Assembly: GCA_050741255.1 (NCBI GenBank)
Contig: JBOIEQ010000012.1
Location: 1-49,950, forward strand
Reading direction: 5' to 3'
Source of the DNA: CAZXNF01 sp050741255
Lineage (GTDB): Bacteria > Pseudomonadota > Gammaproteobacteria > Burkholderiales > SG8-41
Length of the DNA: 49,950 bases
The position numbers and the translations under genes are program-made. The notes beneath the pieces were generated by a model. That model was not told the origin of the DNA, made no database searches, and saw only the letters and a list, made by a program, of their open reading frames with translations. Within the stretch, counting starts at the first letter, position 1, and each line of letters begins with the position of its first letter. Shown piece after piece: positions 1 to 8,286 of the stretch.

Positions 1-519
1 GAGCATGGCTACATCATGGACGACGAATGCATCGAGCTGTTCGTGAAGCACGGCACCTGGTACGTGCCGACCCTCGCCATCAGCCACCTCACGCCCGAGC
101 AGGTCGACAACGACTGGGAGCGCGCGTGGGTGAAGCAGCGCGCCATGCACCAGTCGCACTGCTGCCGCGCGGATGCCGCGTCCGACGTGCACGCCACCTG
201 GTTCCGCAAGGCGCTGCAGGCCGGCGTGAAGATGGCGCTCGGCTCCGATATCCGGCCGCTCAAGGAAGCCGGGTTGCTGGAGATGGGACTGTGGGTGAAG
301 GACGGCGCGACGCCCTGGCAGACGCTGCTGGCGGCCACGAAAAACGCCGCCACCCTCTGCGGCGTAGGCGACGACCTCGGCACGGTGGAAACCGGCAAGC
401 TCGCGGACCTGATCGTGGTCGGCGCGAATCCGCTGGAGGACATCAACCATGTGCGGCAACTGCAGCTCGTGCTGAAGGAAGGGATCATCGTTTCGGACAA
501 GCGACCTCCGTCCCCGTAA
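1..519 (+). CDS. Amidohydrolase, C-terminal part (5' end outside window)
   Basis: This is the last 172 codons of a metal-dependent amidohydrolase of the imidazolonepropionase/Xaa-Pro-dipeptidase-like group. The frame is open from base 1. The fragment begins with a Glu-His-Gly motif, where family members carry a metal-binding His. It also has ALGSD (about residue 80), the usual metal-ligand Asp. It ends with LGTVETGKLADLIVVGANPL, the classic C-terminal strand that closes the small beta domain. The N-terminal HxH motif and carboxylated Lys lie outside the window, so activity cannot be judged. A Bug binding-protein gene starts 58 bp downstream on the same strand, which suggests co-transcription and a shared substrate. 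The superfamily call is firm; the substrate is unknown. Confidence 0.85.
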   Translation, partial: EHGYIMDDECIELFVKHGTWYVPTLAISHLTPEQVDNDWERAWVKQRAMHQSHCCRADAASDVHATWFRKALQAGVKMALGSDIRPLKEAGLLEMGLWVKDGATPWQTLLAATKNAATLCGVGDDLGTVETGKLADLIVVGANPLEDINHVRQLQLVLKEGIIVSDKRPPSP

Positions 520-577
520 TTCCCGGCGGCCCGCCAGCGGGTCGCCGGCCAGAACAACAAGCAGGAGGAGACTCACC

Positions 578-1558
578 ATGATGTTTCAGACGGCCCGTCG
601 CCTGACCGCTGGGGCACTCGCGCTTGCGGGCGTCCTGTTTGCAGCCGCCACGCCTGCGCAGCCCTTCCCGACCAAGCCGATCCGGCTCGTCATCCCCTAC
701 ACACCGGGCGGACCGACCGACCTCGTCGGCCGCGCGCTCGCGCAGCGCCTGCAGGCGGTGCTCGGCCAGCAGGTCGTGGTGGACAACCGGGCGGGTGGCG
801 GCGGCGTCATCGCGGTGGAGATCGTCGCCAAAGCCGCGCCCGACGGCTACACGCTGCTCCTCGGCACGCCGGGCCAACTCGTGCTTCTCCCTCTGCTCGA
901 GGCGAAGCTCCCGTTCGACGCGCAGCGCGACTTCATGCCGGTCACCAAGGTCGTGGACAGTCCACAGGTGCTGTTCGCCTTCGCCAAATTCCCGCCCAAC
1001 AATGTCGCGGAACTGGTGGCGTACGCGAAACAGCGCCCCGGGCAGATCAGCTACGGCTCCGTGCAGACCGGTGGCACCGGGCACCTCGGCATGGAACTGC
1101 TCAAGCAGGCCACCGGCATCGACATGGTTCACGTGCCGTACAAAGGCACCGCGCCCGCGTTGACCGATCTCATCGCCGGGCGCATCCAGCTCATGTTCTC
1201 GAGCCTGCCGAGCGTGCAGCAGCACGTGCAGGCCGGCCGCGTGAAGCTGCTCGCCACCGGCGCGCGCACGCGCACCGATGCCATCAAGGACGTGCCCACG
1301 GTCGGCGAGACGATCCCCGGCTACGACCTCGTGACCTGGTATGGCATCTTCGCGCCGCGCCGCACGCCCGCGCCCGTCATCGGGCGGTTGCATGCAGAAC
1401 TGCTGACGATCCTGAAAAGCCCGGAGATCGCGCAACTCTTCGCAGCGACGGGCGTGGAGCCGGCGTGGACCACGCCGCAGGAACTGCAGGCTTACATGCA
1501 GGCGGAAACTGAACGCTGGCGCAAGGTCATCCGGACCGCCGGCATCAGGCTGGAGTAA
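578..1558 (+). CDS. Bug/TctC-family periplasmic substrate-binding protein
   Basis: This is a 326-aa extracytoplasmic solute receptor of the tripartite tricarboxylate transporter class. A signal peptide of about 28 residues ends near TPAQP. The mature protein then shows the family landmarks: GGPTD ligand loop, VVVDNRAGGGGVI, PDGYTLLLG, and HVPYKGTAPALTDLIAGRIQ. Family members bind small carboxylates between two alpha/beta lobes; the Asp of the first loop is the usual specificity residue. A strong AGGAGGAG ribosome site sits just upstream of the tandem ATG ATG; the first ATG is used here. It follows the amidohydrolase at 1-519 by 58 bp, so it may import that enzyme's substrate. No TctA or TctB gene is adjacent. 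Confidence 0.93.
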   Translation: MMFQTARRLTAGALALAGVLFAAATPAQPFPTKPIRLVIPYTPGGPTDLVGRALAQRLQAVLGQQVVVDNRAGGGGVIAVEIVAKAAPDGYTLLLGTPGQLVLLPLLEAKLPFDAQRDFMPVTKVVDSPQVLFAFAKFPPNNVAELVAYAKQRPGQISYGSVQTGGTGHLGMELLKQATGIDMVHVPYKGTAPALTDLIAGRIQLMFSSLPSVQQHVQAGRVKLLATGARTRTDAIKDVPTVGETIPGYDLVTWYGIFAPRRTPAPVIGRLHAELLTILKSPEIAQLFAATGVEPAWTTPQELQAYMQAETERWRKVIRTAGIRLE

Positions 1559-1594
1559 CAGCGTACGCGAGCAAGGGCACGCGCGAAGTCAGGC

Positions 1595-2575
1595 TCAGTC
1601 GGCGCTCGCGCCGGAGGCCTTGATGACCTTGCCCCATTTGGCGATCTCGGCCTTGATGAACGCGCTGAGCTCTTCAGGCGTGTTCTTGCCGAATTCGCTG
1701 CCATCGCCCGCCAGCTTGTCCTTCACGTCAGGCAAAGGCAGCACGCGCACAACCTCGGCGTTGAGCTTGCTGATGACCGCCTTGGGTGTCCCCGCCGGCG
1801 CCAGCAGCGCCGTCCATCCCACCGCCGAAAACCCGGGCACGCCGGCTTCCGCCACCGTCGGCAGGTCCGGCACGAACGCGAAACGCCTGGCGCTGCTGAC
1901 CGCGAGTCCACGCAGCTTGCCCGCGCTGATCTGCGGACCACTGGCGACCGCGTCCGCGAACATCATGGTGATCTGTCCGCCCATGACATCCGCGAGCGCC
2001 GGGCCGGTGCCCTTGTACGGCACGTGCACAAAGTCCACGCCGGTCATGGTCTTCAGCAGTTCTCCCGCCAGATGCCCGGGTGACCCGACACCGGACGAGC
2101 CGAGGACGAGCTTTCCGGGTCGGCTTTTCGCGAGCGCCAGCAGTTCCTTGACCGACTTCGCCTCAACGCCGGGATTCACGACCAGCGCGTAGACGGTCGT
2201 GGCGACCATCGCCACCGGTGCGAAATCGCGAACGGGATCGAACGGGATCTTCTTGTAGAGGGAAACATTGATGGCGGTGGGCCCGGCCGCCGTCATCACC
2301 AGGGTGTACCCGTCCGGCTGCGCCCGCGCCGTCAGATCCATGGCGATGTTGCCGCCGCCGCCGCCGCGGTTGTCGATGATGACCTGCTGCCCGAACGACT
2401 CAGTAAACTTCTGGCCGATGATGCGCGCGGCGAGGTCCACGCCCCCGCCCGGGGGATAGGCGACGAGAATGCGGATCGGACGGCTGGGATACGGTTGCGT
2501 CTGCGCCGCGGCGCTCAGGCAGACCGGCATGAGAATCAGCGCACCCGCAACGGATGCCACGCGATGCCATTTCAT
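1595..2575 (-). CDS. Bug/TctC-family periplasmic substrate-binding protein
   Basis: A 326-aa Bug receptor with a signal peptide (MKWHRVASVAGALILMP... cleaved near SAAAQ). Its first ligand loop reads YPPGGGVDLAAR and its second lobe carries HVPYKGTGPALADVMGG. The gene is convergent with the Bug gene at 578-1558, 36 bp apart. It lies 108 bp downstream of the isochorismatase-like gene (2684-3394) on the same strand, which suggests a two-gene unit: hydrolase then receptor. The ribosome site (GGAGAG) is about 11 bases ahead of the ATG. The ligand is unknown. A ligand with an amide that the neighbouring hydrolases could open is an inference from context only. Confidence 0.93.
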   Translation of the reverse strand: MKWHRVASVAGALILMPVCLSAAAQTQPYPSRPIRILVAYPPGGGVDLAARIIGQKFTESFGQQVIIDNRGGGGGNIAMDLTARAQPDGYTLVMTAAGPTAINVSLYKKIPFDPVRDFAPVAMVATTVYALVVNPGVEAKSVKELLALAKSRPGKLVLGSSGVGSPGHLAGELLKTMTGVDFVHVPYKGTGPALADVMGGQITMMFADAVASGPQISAGKLRGLAVSSARRFAFVPDLPTVAEAGVPGFSAVGWTALLAPAGTPKAVISKLNAEVVRVLPLPDVKDKLAGDGSEFGKNTPEELSAFIKAEIAKWGKVIKASGASAD

Positions 2576-2683
2576 CAGTGCTCTCCAAGGTCGGTCGAAT
2601 CGGCTGGAGACGGGGTATTGCCGTCTACGCTCCCACTACACAAGCAAATTCAACGCCAGCGGTGCCCGTACCGGCGCCGGAGG

Positions 2684-3394
2684 CTAGCCACGCGGACCCA
2701 GCGCGGCGAAATAGTCCGCCGCCGCCTTCACGTCCATGACTTCGCCGTACTTCTGGTGCATGTCGAACAAGTTGATCCAGTGCGACGCCTGGGTCCGGTC
2801 GAAACAGCAGTCCCCGACGATGCCGATGCGGTAGCGATAGGCCTGGCCGTCCAGCACGGCCGCCCGCACGCAGCCGCTCGTCGACTCGCCGCAGACGATC
2901 AGCGTATCGATGCCGGACTGGCGCAGATAGTGCAGCAGCGGCGTGCCGTTGAATGCACTGGGCGCGGTCTTGCCGATCACGAGGTCGCCCGGTTGCGGTG
3001 CAACCTCGGCCACGATCTGATTGGAGAGCGCACGGATGTCGGCCGGCAAGTGATCGACGCCGCGATTGGCCTTGCCGCCGCGGTCCATGACCCGCGTGCG
3101 GTCGCTCGGGAAGCCCTCCAGCGCATGCGCATAGATGACGGGGACGCGATGCGCGCGGGCGGCGGCGATGAGTCCCACCATGCGGTCGATGGCCTCCCAG
3201 CCCTCGAGCCCGCAACTCATCGGCCAGTCCTTGATCGACTCGAGGATGGGCTTGCGTTCGTGCCCGACCGCGCCGTAATAGACGTCGATCACGAGCAAGG
3301 CCGGGCGCACGCCCAGTTCGTCTTTCCCCTGCTTGCCCCAGACCGCGAGCAGCTGCTTGTCCCGCTCCGTCAGAAAATCATCCCAGCCTGCCAT
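2684..3394 (-). CDS. Isochorismatase-like cysteine hydrolase
   Basis: A 236-aa member of the isochorismatase-like/N-carbamoylsarcosine amidase superfamily. The catalytic triad is visible: Asp37 in LLVIDVYY, Lys142 in VIGKTAPSAF and Cys175 in TSGCVRAA. These enzymes hydrolyse amides such as N-carbamoylsarcosine, maleamate or nicotinamide through a Cys-acyl intermediate, in the cytoplasm. Length fits the family. The start ATG has AAGGGG upstream. It is divergent from the nitrilase-type gene at 3527 and upstream of a Bug gene, so the three may form one amide- or ureide-degrading module. The exact substrate cannot be read from the sequence; N-carbamoylsarcosine amidase or maleamate amidase are reasonable alternatives. 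Confidence 0.88.
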   Translation of the reverse strand: MAGWDDFLTERDKQLLAVWGKQGKDELGVRPALLVIDVYYGAVGHERKPILESIKDWPMSCGLEGWEAIDRMVGLIAAARAHRVPVIYAHALEGFPSDRTRVMDRGGKANRGVDHLPADIRALSNQIVAEVAPQPGDLVIGKTAPSAFNGTPLLHYLRQSGIDTLIVCGESTSGCVRAAVLDGQAYRYRIGIVGDCCFDRTQASHWINLFDMHQKYGEVMDVKAAADYFAALGPRG

Positions 3395-3446
3395 CGTGGC
3401 GCACCCCTTCCATCGTTTCTCTTCGATCTTAGCTTATCGGCGCGCC

Positions 3447-3476
3447 TTGCTGCGCGCGCACCCTGCGCGATAGGAT
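3447..3476 (+). promoter_or_regulatory. Predicted sigma70-type promoter of the nitrilase gene
   Basis: TTGCTG, an 18-base spacer and TAGGAT stand upstream of the nitrilase-family gene. The start point would fall near 3483, which argues against the earlier in-frame ATG at 3482 and for the ATG at 3527. The match to consensus is partial. Confidence 0.35.
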
Positions 3477-3526
3477 GCGCGATGCTGAATCAGCCGTTTG
3501 ACGATGATGACGAGAGGACGGACCCG

Positions 3527-4396
3527 ATGGCAAGGATGATCACACTGGCCGCGGCGCAGACCGGCCCCGTGCTGAGCGATGACTGGCGCGACAGCATCCC
3601 GGCCGCGTGCGGGATGATCGAGGCGGCGGCGCGCCAGCAGGCGGACATCGTGTGCTTCAGCGAGCTGTTCATGACGCCGTTTTTCCCGAACCGGCTGACG
3701 CATGACTTCGACCGCTACTTCGTCGAACTCCCCGAACCGGCGCTGCAGCCGGTATTCCAGGCGGCGGCGGATCATAGGATGGGCCTGCTGTTCCCGTTTG
3801 GGGAAAAGAACGGTAGGCATTACTACAACTCATGCCTCGTCGTGGACCGGAACGGCCGGCATCTCGGCCTCTATCGCAAGACGCATATTCCCGCGATCCT
3901 GCCCTCCGAACTGGCCGGGGGCACCGGCAGCTACGAGAAGTTCTATTTCTCGCCGGGCACGGAGTTTCCCGTTTTTCACCTGTGCGGCACCAAGGTCGGG
4001 GTCCAGATCTGCTATGACCGGAAGTATCCGGAAGGCTCACGCCTGCTGGCGCTGCAGGGTGCGGAGATCATCTTCATGCCGATCTGTGCGGCGACCTACG
4101 GCGAGACCGCGCTGCGCGGCAACACGTGGGACGTGCCGCTGCAGGCACGCGCCTACGAAAATGGGGTGTTCGTGGTGGCGGTCAACCGCGCCGGTGACGA
4201 ACACGGGCGCAAGCACATCGGCCGCAGCATGATCGTTGATCCGGTCGGCGCCGACATGATTGCCATTGCGTCCAACGACACACCGGAGCTCCTCGTGGCG
4301 ACCATCGATCTCGACCATGTCGCCAAGGCGCAAACCAGCCTGCCATGGTGGCGCGATCGGCGGCCGGAACTCTACGCGCCACTCGGCACCATCTAA
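3527..4396 (+). CDS. Nitrilase superfamily carbon-nitrogen hydrolase
   Basis: A 289-aa enzyme with the Glu-Lys-Cys triad of the nitrilase superfamily: Glu46 in CFSELF, Lys118 in YRKTHIP and Cys162 in VGVQICYDRKYPEG. The YEKFYFSPG segment and the ICYDRKYPE motif resemble beta-ureidopropionase and N-carbamoylputrescine amidase, so a carbamoyl-amine or omega-amide substrate is likely. It acts in the cytoplasm. The ATG at 3527 is preferred over upstream in-frame starts: it has a GAGAGG ribosome site, lies downstream of the likely promoter, and gives the expected N-terminus (MARMITLAAAQ). The gene is divergent from an isochorismatase-like hydrolase and convergent with the dehydrogenase at 4406. 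Confidence 0.9.
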   Translation: MARMITLAAAQTGPVLSDDWRDSIPAACGMIEAAARQQADIVCFSELFMTPFFPNRLTHDFDRYFVELPEPALQPVFQAAADHRMGLLFPFGEKNGRHYYNSCLVVDRNGRHLGLYRKTHIPAILPSELAGGTGSYEKFYFSPGTEFPVFHLCGTKVGVQICYDRKYPEGSRLLALQGAEIIFMPICAATYGETALRGNTWDVPLQARAYENGVFVVAVNRAGDEHGRKHIGRSMIVDPVGADMIAIASNDTPELLVATIDLDHVAKAQTSLPWWRDRRPELYAPLGTI

Positions 4397-4405
4397 GGCA
4401 CCGCG

Positions 4406-5254
4406 CTAAAGCCCCGGGTTGTCACGCCCGGTTGCCACGCCGCGGTCGGCGGCATCGGAGGCCGCCGGTGTCACCTGCAGCTCGAGGCCAAGCTCCTGCG
4501 CCAGTGCCCGCACGAGATGCAGATCCTTCTGCAGATTCGACGGCGACTCACCGGGTGAGATGCCTTTCAACATGCCCTTCCAGCGCGGTCCCAAATCGTC
4601 CCACAGCCGCAACACGCGGCTGTCGGCAACGCCCTCCCGCAGCACCTGCTTCAAGGCGTCGGGCGCCACGCCGCCTGCCACACCCAGTGCAAGTCCCTCC
4701 AGCAGGGTCATCGCGTTCACGCTGCAGACGAGCTGGTGAGCCAGCTTCGCGACCTGCCCTGCGCCGACATCACCCACGCGGGTGATGTTCGTCGCAAAAG
4801 CACGCAGGACGGGCATGGCCCGGTCCAGCGTGGATTGCGCGCCGCCGATCATCAGGCTGAGCGTGCCTTCGGCCGCGGCCAGGTAACCGCCGGAGATCGG
4901 CGCATCGAGTGTTGCGCATCCGTTGGAAGCAAGCCGTTCCGCGAGGGCGCGCACCGGCGCGGGCCCCAGCGTGCTGCCGGTCGCGAAGATGGACTCCGGG
5001 CGCAGCGCCCCCAGGATGCCGTCGTTACCGGACACGACCGCCTCGGTTTGCGCCGCATCCGAGACCAGGCTGATGATCAGCTCGCTGCGCGCGGCCACCG
5101 CTGCGGGCGAGGCGCAGGGCACCGCACCGCCGCGCTGCAAAGCGATCATCGGCTCGTCCCGCACGTCGAACACGGCGACGTCGAATCCCGCCTTCACCAG
5201 GCGCGTGGCGATCGGCTGGCCGATGACGCCGAGACCGAGCACGCCCACGCGCAT
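4406..5254 (-). CDS. NAD(P)-dependent 3-hydroxyisobutyrate/6-phosphogluconate dehydrogenase family oxidoreductase
   Basis: A 282-aa beta-hydroxyacid dehydrogenase. It shows the N-terminal Rossmann motif GLGVIG (residues 7-12), the substrate-binding DAPISGG signature (118-124) and the catalytic Lys170 in GAGQVAKLAHQL. Family members oxidise 3-hydroxyisobutyrate, tartronate semialdehyde or similar beta-hydroxy acids. The ATG at 5254 is chosen; a TTG two codons upstream is less likely because AGGA sits at proper distance from the ATG. It is the last gene of the minus-strand run from 9495 or 10819 down to 4406, and its start lies within about 10 bp of the Bug stop. The position at which family enzymes usually carry Asn next to the Lys is His here. 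Confidence 0.88.
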   Translation of the reverse strand: MRVGVLGLGVIGQPIATRLVKAGFDVAVFDVRDEPMIALQRGGAVPCASPAAVAARSELIISLVSDAAQTEAVVSGNDGILGALRPESIFATGSTLGPAPVRALAERLASNGCATLDAPISGGYLAAAEGTLSLMIGGAQSTLDRAMPVLRAFATNITRVGDVGAGQVAKLAHQLVCSVNAMTLLEGLALGVAGGVAPDALKQVLREGVADSRVLRLWDDLGPRWKGMLKGISPGESPSNLQKDLHLVRALAQELGLELQVTPAASDAADRGVATGRDNPGL

Positions 5255-5263
5255 GGCCAAGTC

Positions 5264-6253
5264 CTACTCCGCCTTGATGTTGGCGTCCTTGATCACCTTC
5301 GCGTAGCGCGGGATCTCGGCGCGCAACAGCGCGGCGAACTGCTCGGGCGTGTTCGCGCTGATGTCGACGCCCATCGCGACCAGTCGATCGCGCGTCTCCG
5401 GCTGGTTGAGCACCTTGGCCACGTCCTGCTGGATGCGCCTGACAAGATCCGGCGGCATGCCGGCCGGCCCCAGGAATCCGTACCACGTCGCGATCACGAA
5501 CCCCTTGAAGCCGGACTCCGCGATGGTCGGCACGTCCGGCACCAGCGGCGAGCGGGCTGCACTCGTGTTCGCCAGCGCCCGTAGCTTGCCGCTCTGCACG
5601 TGGGGCAGCGCGACCGGCAGGTTGCCGAACATGATGGGAATCTGGCCGCCGACCGTATCCGCGATGGCCGGTCCCTCGCCCTTGTACGGGACATGGTTCA
5701 TGCGGATACCGAGCAGCGCGTTGAGCAGTTCGCCGGTCATGTGCGGCGTGGAGCCGATGCCGCCCGAGCCATAGGTCAGCGTGTTGCCGCTTTTCTTCGC
5801 AAGCGCGACGAATTCGCCGAAGGTCCTGGGCGGGAACGACGGGTGCACGATCATCAACAGCGGCGTCGAGCCGATCAGCGTGATCGGCGCGAAGTCCTTG
5901 AGCGTGTCATAGGGCGCCTTGCCGTAGAGGGCCGGCGCCACCGCCAGCCCCGACTGGAACCCCGTCATCAGCGTGTAGCCGTCGGGCGCCGCCTTCGTGA
6001 GCAGTTCGCCGGCGATCATGCCCGTCGCACCGGGGCGGTTGTCGACGATCACGGTCTGCCCCCACAGCTCGGTCAGCCGCTGCGCAACGATGCGGGTGAT
6101 GACGTCGGTCGCACCGCCCGCGGTCAGGCCGATCAGGATGCGTACCGGCTTGGCCGGATACGTGGGCCCGGGGGATGCGGTCTGCGCGGCGGCAGTGCCG
6201 GCCCCCATTGCGAAAGCGGCAAGGATCGCCGCGAAAATGCGTCCGGGTTTCAT
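5264..6253 (-). CDS. Bug/TctC-family periplasmic substrate-binding protein
   Basis: A 329-aa TTT receptor with an Ala-rich signal peptide cleaved near TAAAQ. The ligand loop is LTAGGATDVITR, a variant without the common proline before GG. The second-lobe motif is HVPYKGEGPAIADTVGG. A strong AGGAGGAG ribosome site precedes the ATG. The gene sits inside an operon-like run, 34 bp after the enolase-superfamily gene (6288-7436) and about 10 bp before the dehydrogenase gene. That placement makes it the likely uptake receptor for the acid degraded by this pathway. Confidence 0.93.
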   Translation of the reverse strand: MKPGRIFAAILAAFAMGAGTAAAQTASPGPTYPAKPVRILIGLTAGGATDVITRIVAQRLTELWGQTVIVDNRPGATGMIAGELLTKAAPDGYTLMTGFQSGLAVAPALYGKAPYDTLKDFAPITLIGSTPLLMIVHPSFPPRTFGEFVALAKKSGNTLTYGSGGIGSTPHMTGELLNALLGIRMNHVPYKGEGPAIADTVGGQIPIMFGNLPVALPHVQSGKLRALANTSAARSPLVPDVPTIAESGFKGFVIATWYGFLGPAGMPPDLVRRIQQDVAKVLNQPETRDRLVAMGVDISANTPEQFAALLRAEIPRYAKVIKDANIKAE

Positions 6254-6287
6254 GTGCTGTCTCCTCCTGTGTTTTATGAATGCCGTT

Positions 6288-7436
6288 TCAGCGGACGGTC
6301 TGCCAGGCGTCCTTGCTGCCCGCTTCCCGTGTCCCGTACTTGCGTATCGCCGCCGGATCGAAGTTGAAGCCGAGACCGGGCGTTTGCGGCAGCAGCAAAT
6401 GTCCGTCCTTCGCGACCAGTTGCCGATCGATGACCCGCCGGAAATTCACGATGTGGTCGTCGGGCATGAACTCGACGTAGCGGGCGTTGGGGGCGGACGC
6501 CACCAGGTGCACGTGCACGTCGTGCCAGGCGTGCGGCGACACCGTGACGCCGTAACTGGCCGCGGTCGCGGCGATGCGCCGCCACTCCGTGATGCCGCCG
6601 CACACGGTGGCGTCGGTCTGCAGGATGCCCGCGGCCTGCTTGTCGAGCATTTCCTTGAAACGCCAGCGCCCCGCCTCGATCTCGCCGGTGGCCACAATGA
6701 CGCGGGTGCGCTCCGCCAGCCGGGCATGGTTGTCGAGATCGTCTGGCGAAAATGGCTCTTCGATCCAGTACGGATCGTAGGGCTCGAAGCGGTCCATGTA
6801 GCGGAGCGCCGTCGGCAGATCGGGCCAGGCGTTGTTCGCGTCGAGCATCAGCAGCACGTCGGGGCCGATGGCCTCGCGGACCGCGCGCACCCGCGCCTCC
6901 TCCTCCTTCGGCGACAACCGGCCGGTTTTCATCTTGACGGCGGTAAAGCCGTCGCGCACGTGGCCCGCCATCTCCTTGCCCAGCTTCTGCGGCGTCTTGC
7001 CCGGCTGGTAATAGCCGCCGCTCGCGTAGGCGGGCACGCGGTCGTCCACGACCGCGCCGAGGTAGCGATATAGCGGCAGTCCGGCCGTGCGGGCGTTCAG
7101 ATCCCAGATCGCCGTGTCGATCGCCGACAACGCGCGCATCACCGCGCCCACCCTGCCCTGCAAGAGCGCTTCCTGGTACATCTCCTGCCACAAGCCTTCG
7201 ACGCGCAGCGACTCCTCGCCGATCAACCGCGCGGCCAGCAAGTCGGTCACCGCCACTGAGAGCAGGCGCCCCGAAGTGTTGACCGCGTAGCAGTAGCCGA
7301 TCCCCTCCACGCCGTCCCTGGAACGCACTTTGACGAGGCAATATTCCCGCGCGGTGACGGTACGCGTGGAAAACGTGACCTCATTGTCGAGCGGGACGCG
7401 CGCGATGCAGACGGAAACGGAAGCAATTCTGGGCAT
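6288..7436 (-). CDS. Mandelate racemase/muconate lactonizing enzyme family protein
   Basis: A 382-aa enolase-superfamily enzyme. The N-terminal capping domain covers roughly residues 1-130. The barrel carries a K-x-K base (VKMKTGR), the three metal ligands in LDANNAWP, WIEEPF and VATGEIEAG, and the second base His in VSPHAWHDVH. K-x-K on one face and His on the other is the mandelate racemase/acid-sugar dehydratase arrangement. The enzyme should therefore abstract the alpha-proton of a carboxylate, either racemising or dehydrating it. The gene lies between a crotonase and a Bug receptor on the same strand, 42 and 34 bp away. The substrate is probably an aldonate-like or other 2-hydroxy acid, but that is inference. 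Confidence 0.9.
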   Translation of the reverse strand: MPRIASVSVCIARVPLDNEVTFSTRTVTAREYCLVKVRSRDGVEGIGYCYAVNTSGRLLSVAVTDLLAARLIGEESLRVEGLWQEMYQEALLQGRVGAVMRALSAIDTAIWDLNARTAGLPLYRYLGAVVDDRVPAYASGGYYQPGKTPQKLGKEMAGHVRDGFTAVKMKTGRLSPKEEEARVRAVREAIGPDVLLMLDANNAWPDLPTALRYMDRFEPYDPYWIEEPFSPDDLDNHARLAERTRVIVATGEIEAGRWRFKEMLDKQAAGILQTDATVCGGITEWRRIAATAASYGVTVSPHAWHDVHVHLVASAPNARYVEFMPDDHIVNFRRVIDRQLVAKDGHLLLPQTPGLGFNFDPAAIRKYGTREAGSKDAWQTVR

Positions 7437-7478
7437 GGCGATCTCTGGTCCTGTGTGATGTCTGAAACGATCAGCGTC

Positions 7479-8267
7479 TTACTTCCCGGTAAACGCTGGC
7501 TTGCGCTTCTCCATGAAGGCGCGCCTGCCCTCGACGTAGTCCTGGCTGGCAAAGCAGTCGGCGACGACTCGCTCGGTCAGCGCGTTGTCGCGCTTGCCGG
7601 CATCCTTCACGTATTCATCGATCACGCGCTTGGAGGCGAGTATCGACAGTGGCGCGTTGCCGGCCATGGTCCGCGCGTAGGTATCGACGAAGGCCTCGAG
7701 CTCGCCCGCCGGCAGCACGTAACTGACAATGCCCAGCCGCAGCGCTTCCGGCGCAGGCACGCGCCGCCCCGTGAACAGCAGATCCTTGGCCGCAGACGGC
7801 CCGACGAGATCGACCAGTTGCCCGAGCCGGTCGGCCGCATAGCCGATGCCCAGCTTCGCGGCGGGAATGCCGAACTGCGCGTCCTCGGTGCAGATGCGGA
7901 TGTCGCAATTGAGCGCGATGGCCATGCCGCCGCCGAGGCAGTAGCCGCGAATCATCGCGAGCGTCGGCTTGGCGCTGCCGCGCAGCAGCACGCGGAAGCG
8001 GTCGCCCGTCTTGTTGTAGTTCTCGACGTCCTCCTTCGTCGCACGCGCCTTATCGAACTTGGAGATGTCACCGCCGGACACGAAGGCCTTGTCGCCGGTA
8101 CCGGACAACACAATGACCCGGATCGCTCCGTCGGCGAGAAAGTCCTCCATCACGTCCGCCGCCGCGAGCGACATGTCGAGCGAGAAGGCGTTGTGTTTCT
8201 CGGGGTTGTTGAAGACCAGATGGCCGACGGGCCCGTTTTTCCTGGACAAAATCTTGTCGGTGCTCAT
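7479..8267 (-). CDS. Enoyl-CoA hydratase/isomerase (crotonase) family protein lacking both canonical Glu
   Basis: A 262-aa crotonase-fold protein with the oxyanion-hole segments FVSGGDISKF and YCLGGGMAIAL and the C-terminal trimerisation helices (KRKPAFTGK end). The two glutamates that catalyse hydration in rat enoyl-CoA hydratase (E144 and E164) align with Ala116 (GGGMAIAL) and Ala136 (FGIPAAKLG). The normal hydratase mechanism is therefore not available. Other crotonase reactions such as decarboxylation, hydrolysis or isomerisation remain possible. Its gene is 19 bp downstream of a CoA-transferase gene, which would supply the CoA thioester substrate. The family call is firm; the activity is open. 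Confidence 0.88.
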   Translation of the reverse strand: MSTDKILSRKNGPVGHLVFNNPEKHNAFSLDMSLAAADVMEDFLADGAIRVIVLSGTGDKAFVSGGDISKFDKARATKEDVENYNKTGDRFRVLLRGSAKPTLAMIRGYCLGGGMAIALNCDIRICTEDAQFGIPAAKLGIGYAADRLGQLVDLVGPSAAKDLLFTGRRVPAPEALRLGIVSYVLPAGELEAFVDTYARTMAGNAPLSILASKRVIDEYVKDAGKRDNALTERVVADCFASQDYVEGRRAFMEKRKPAFTGK

Positions 8268-8286
8268 GAGTTTCGCCTGCTCCTCT

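Noticed and set aside
2495..3526. N-terminal extension of the nitrilase frame through the Bug and isochorismatase genes.
   Set aside because: It is low-complexity, lies antisense to real genes, and the family N-terminus begins at 3527 after a ribosome site.
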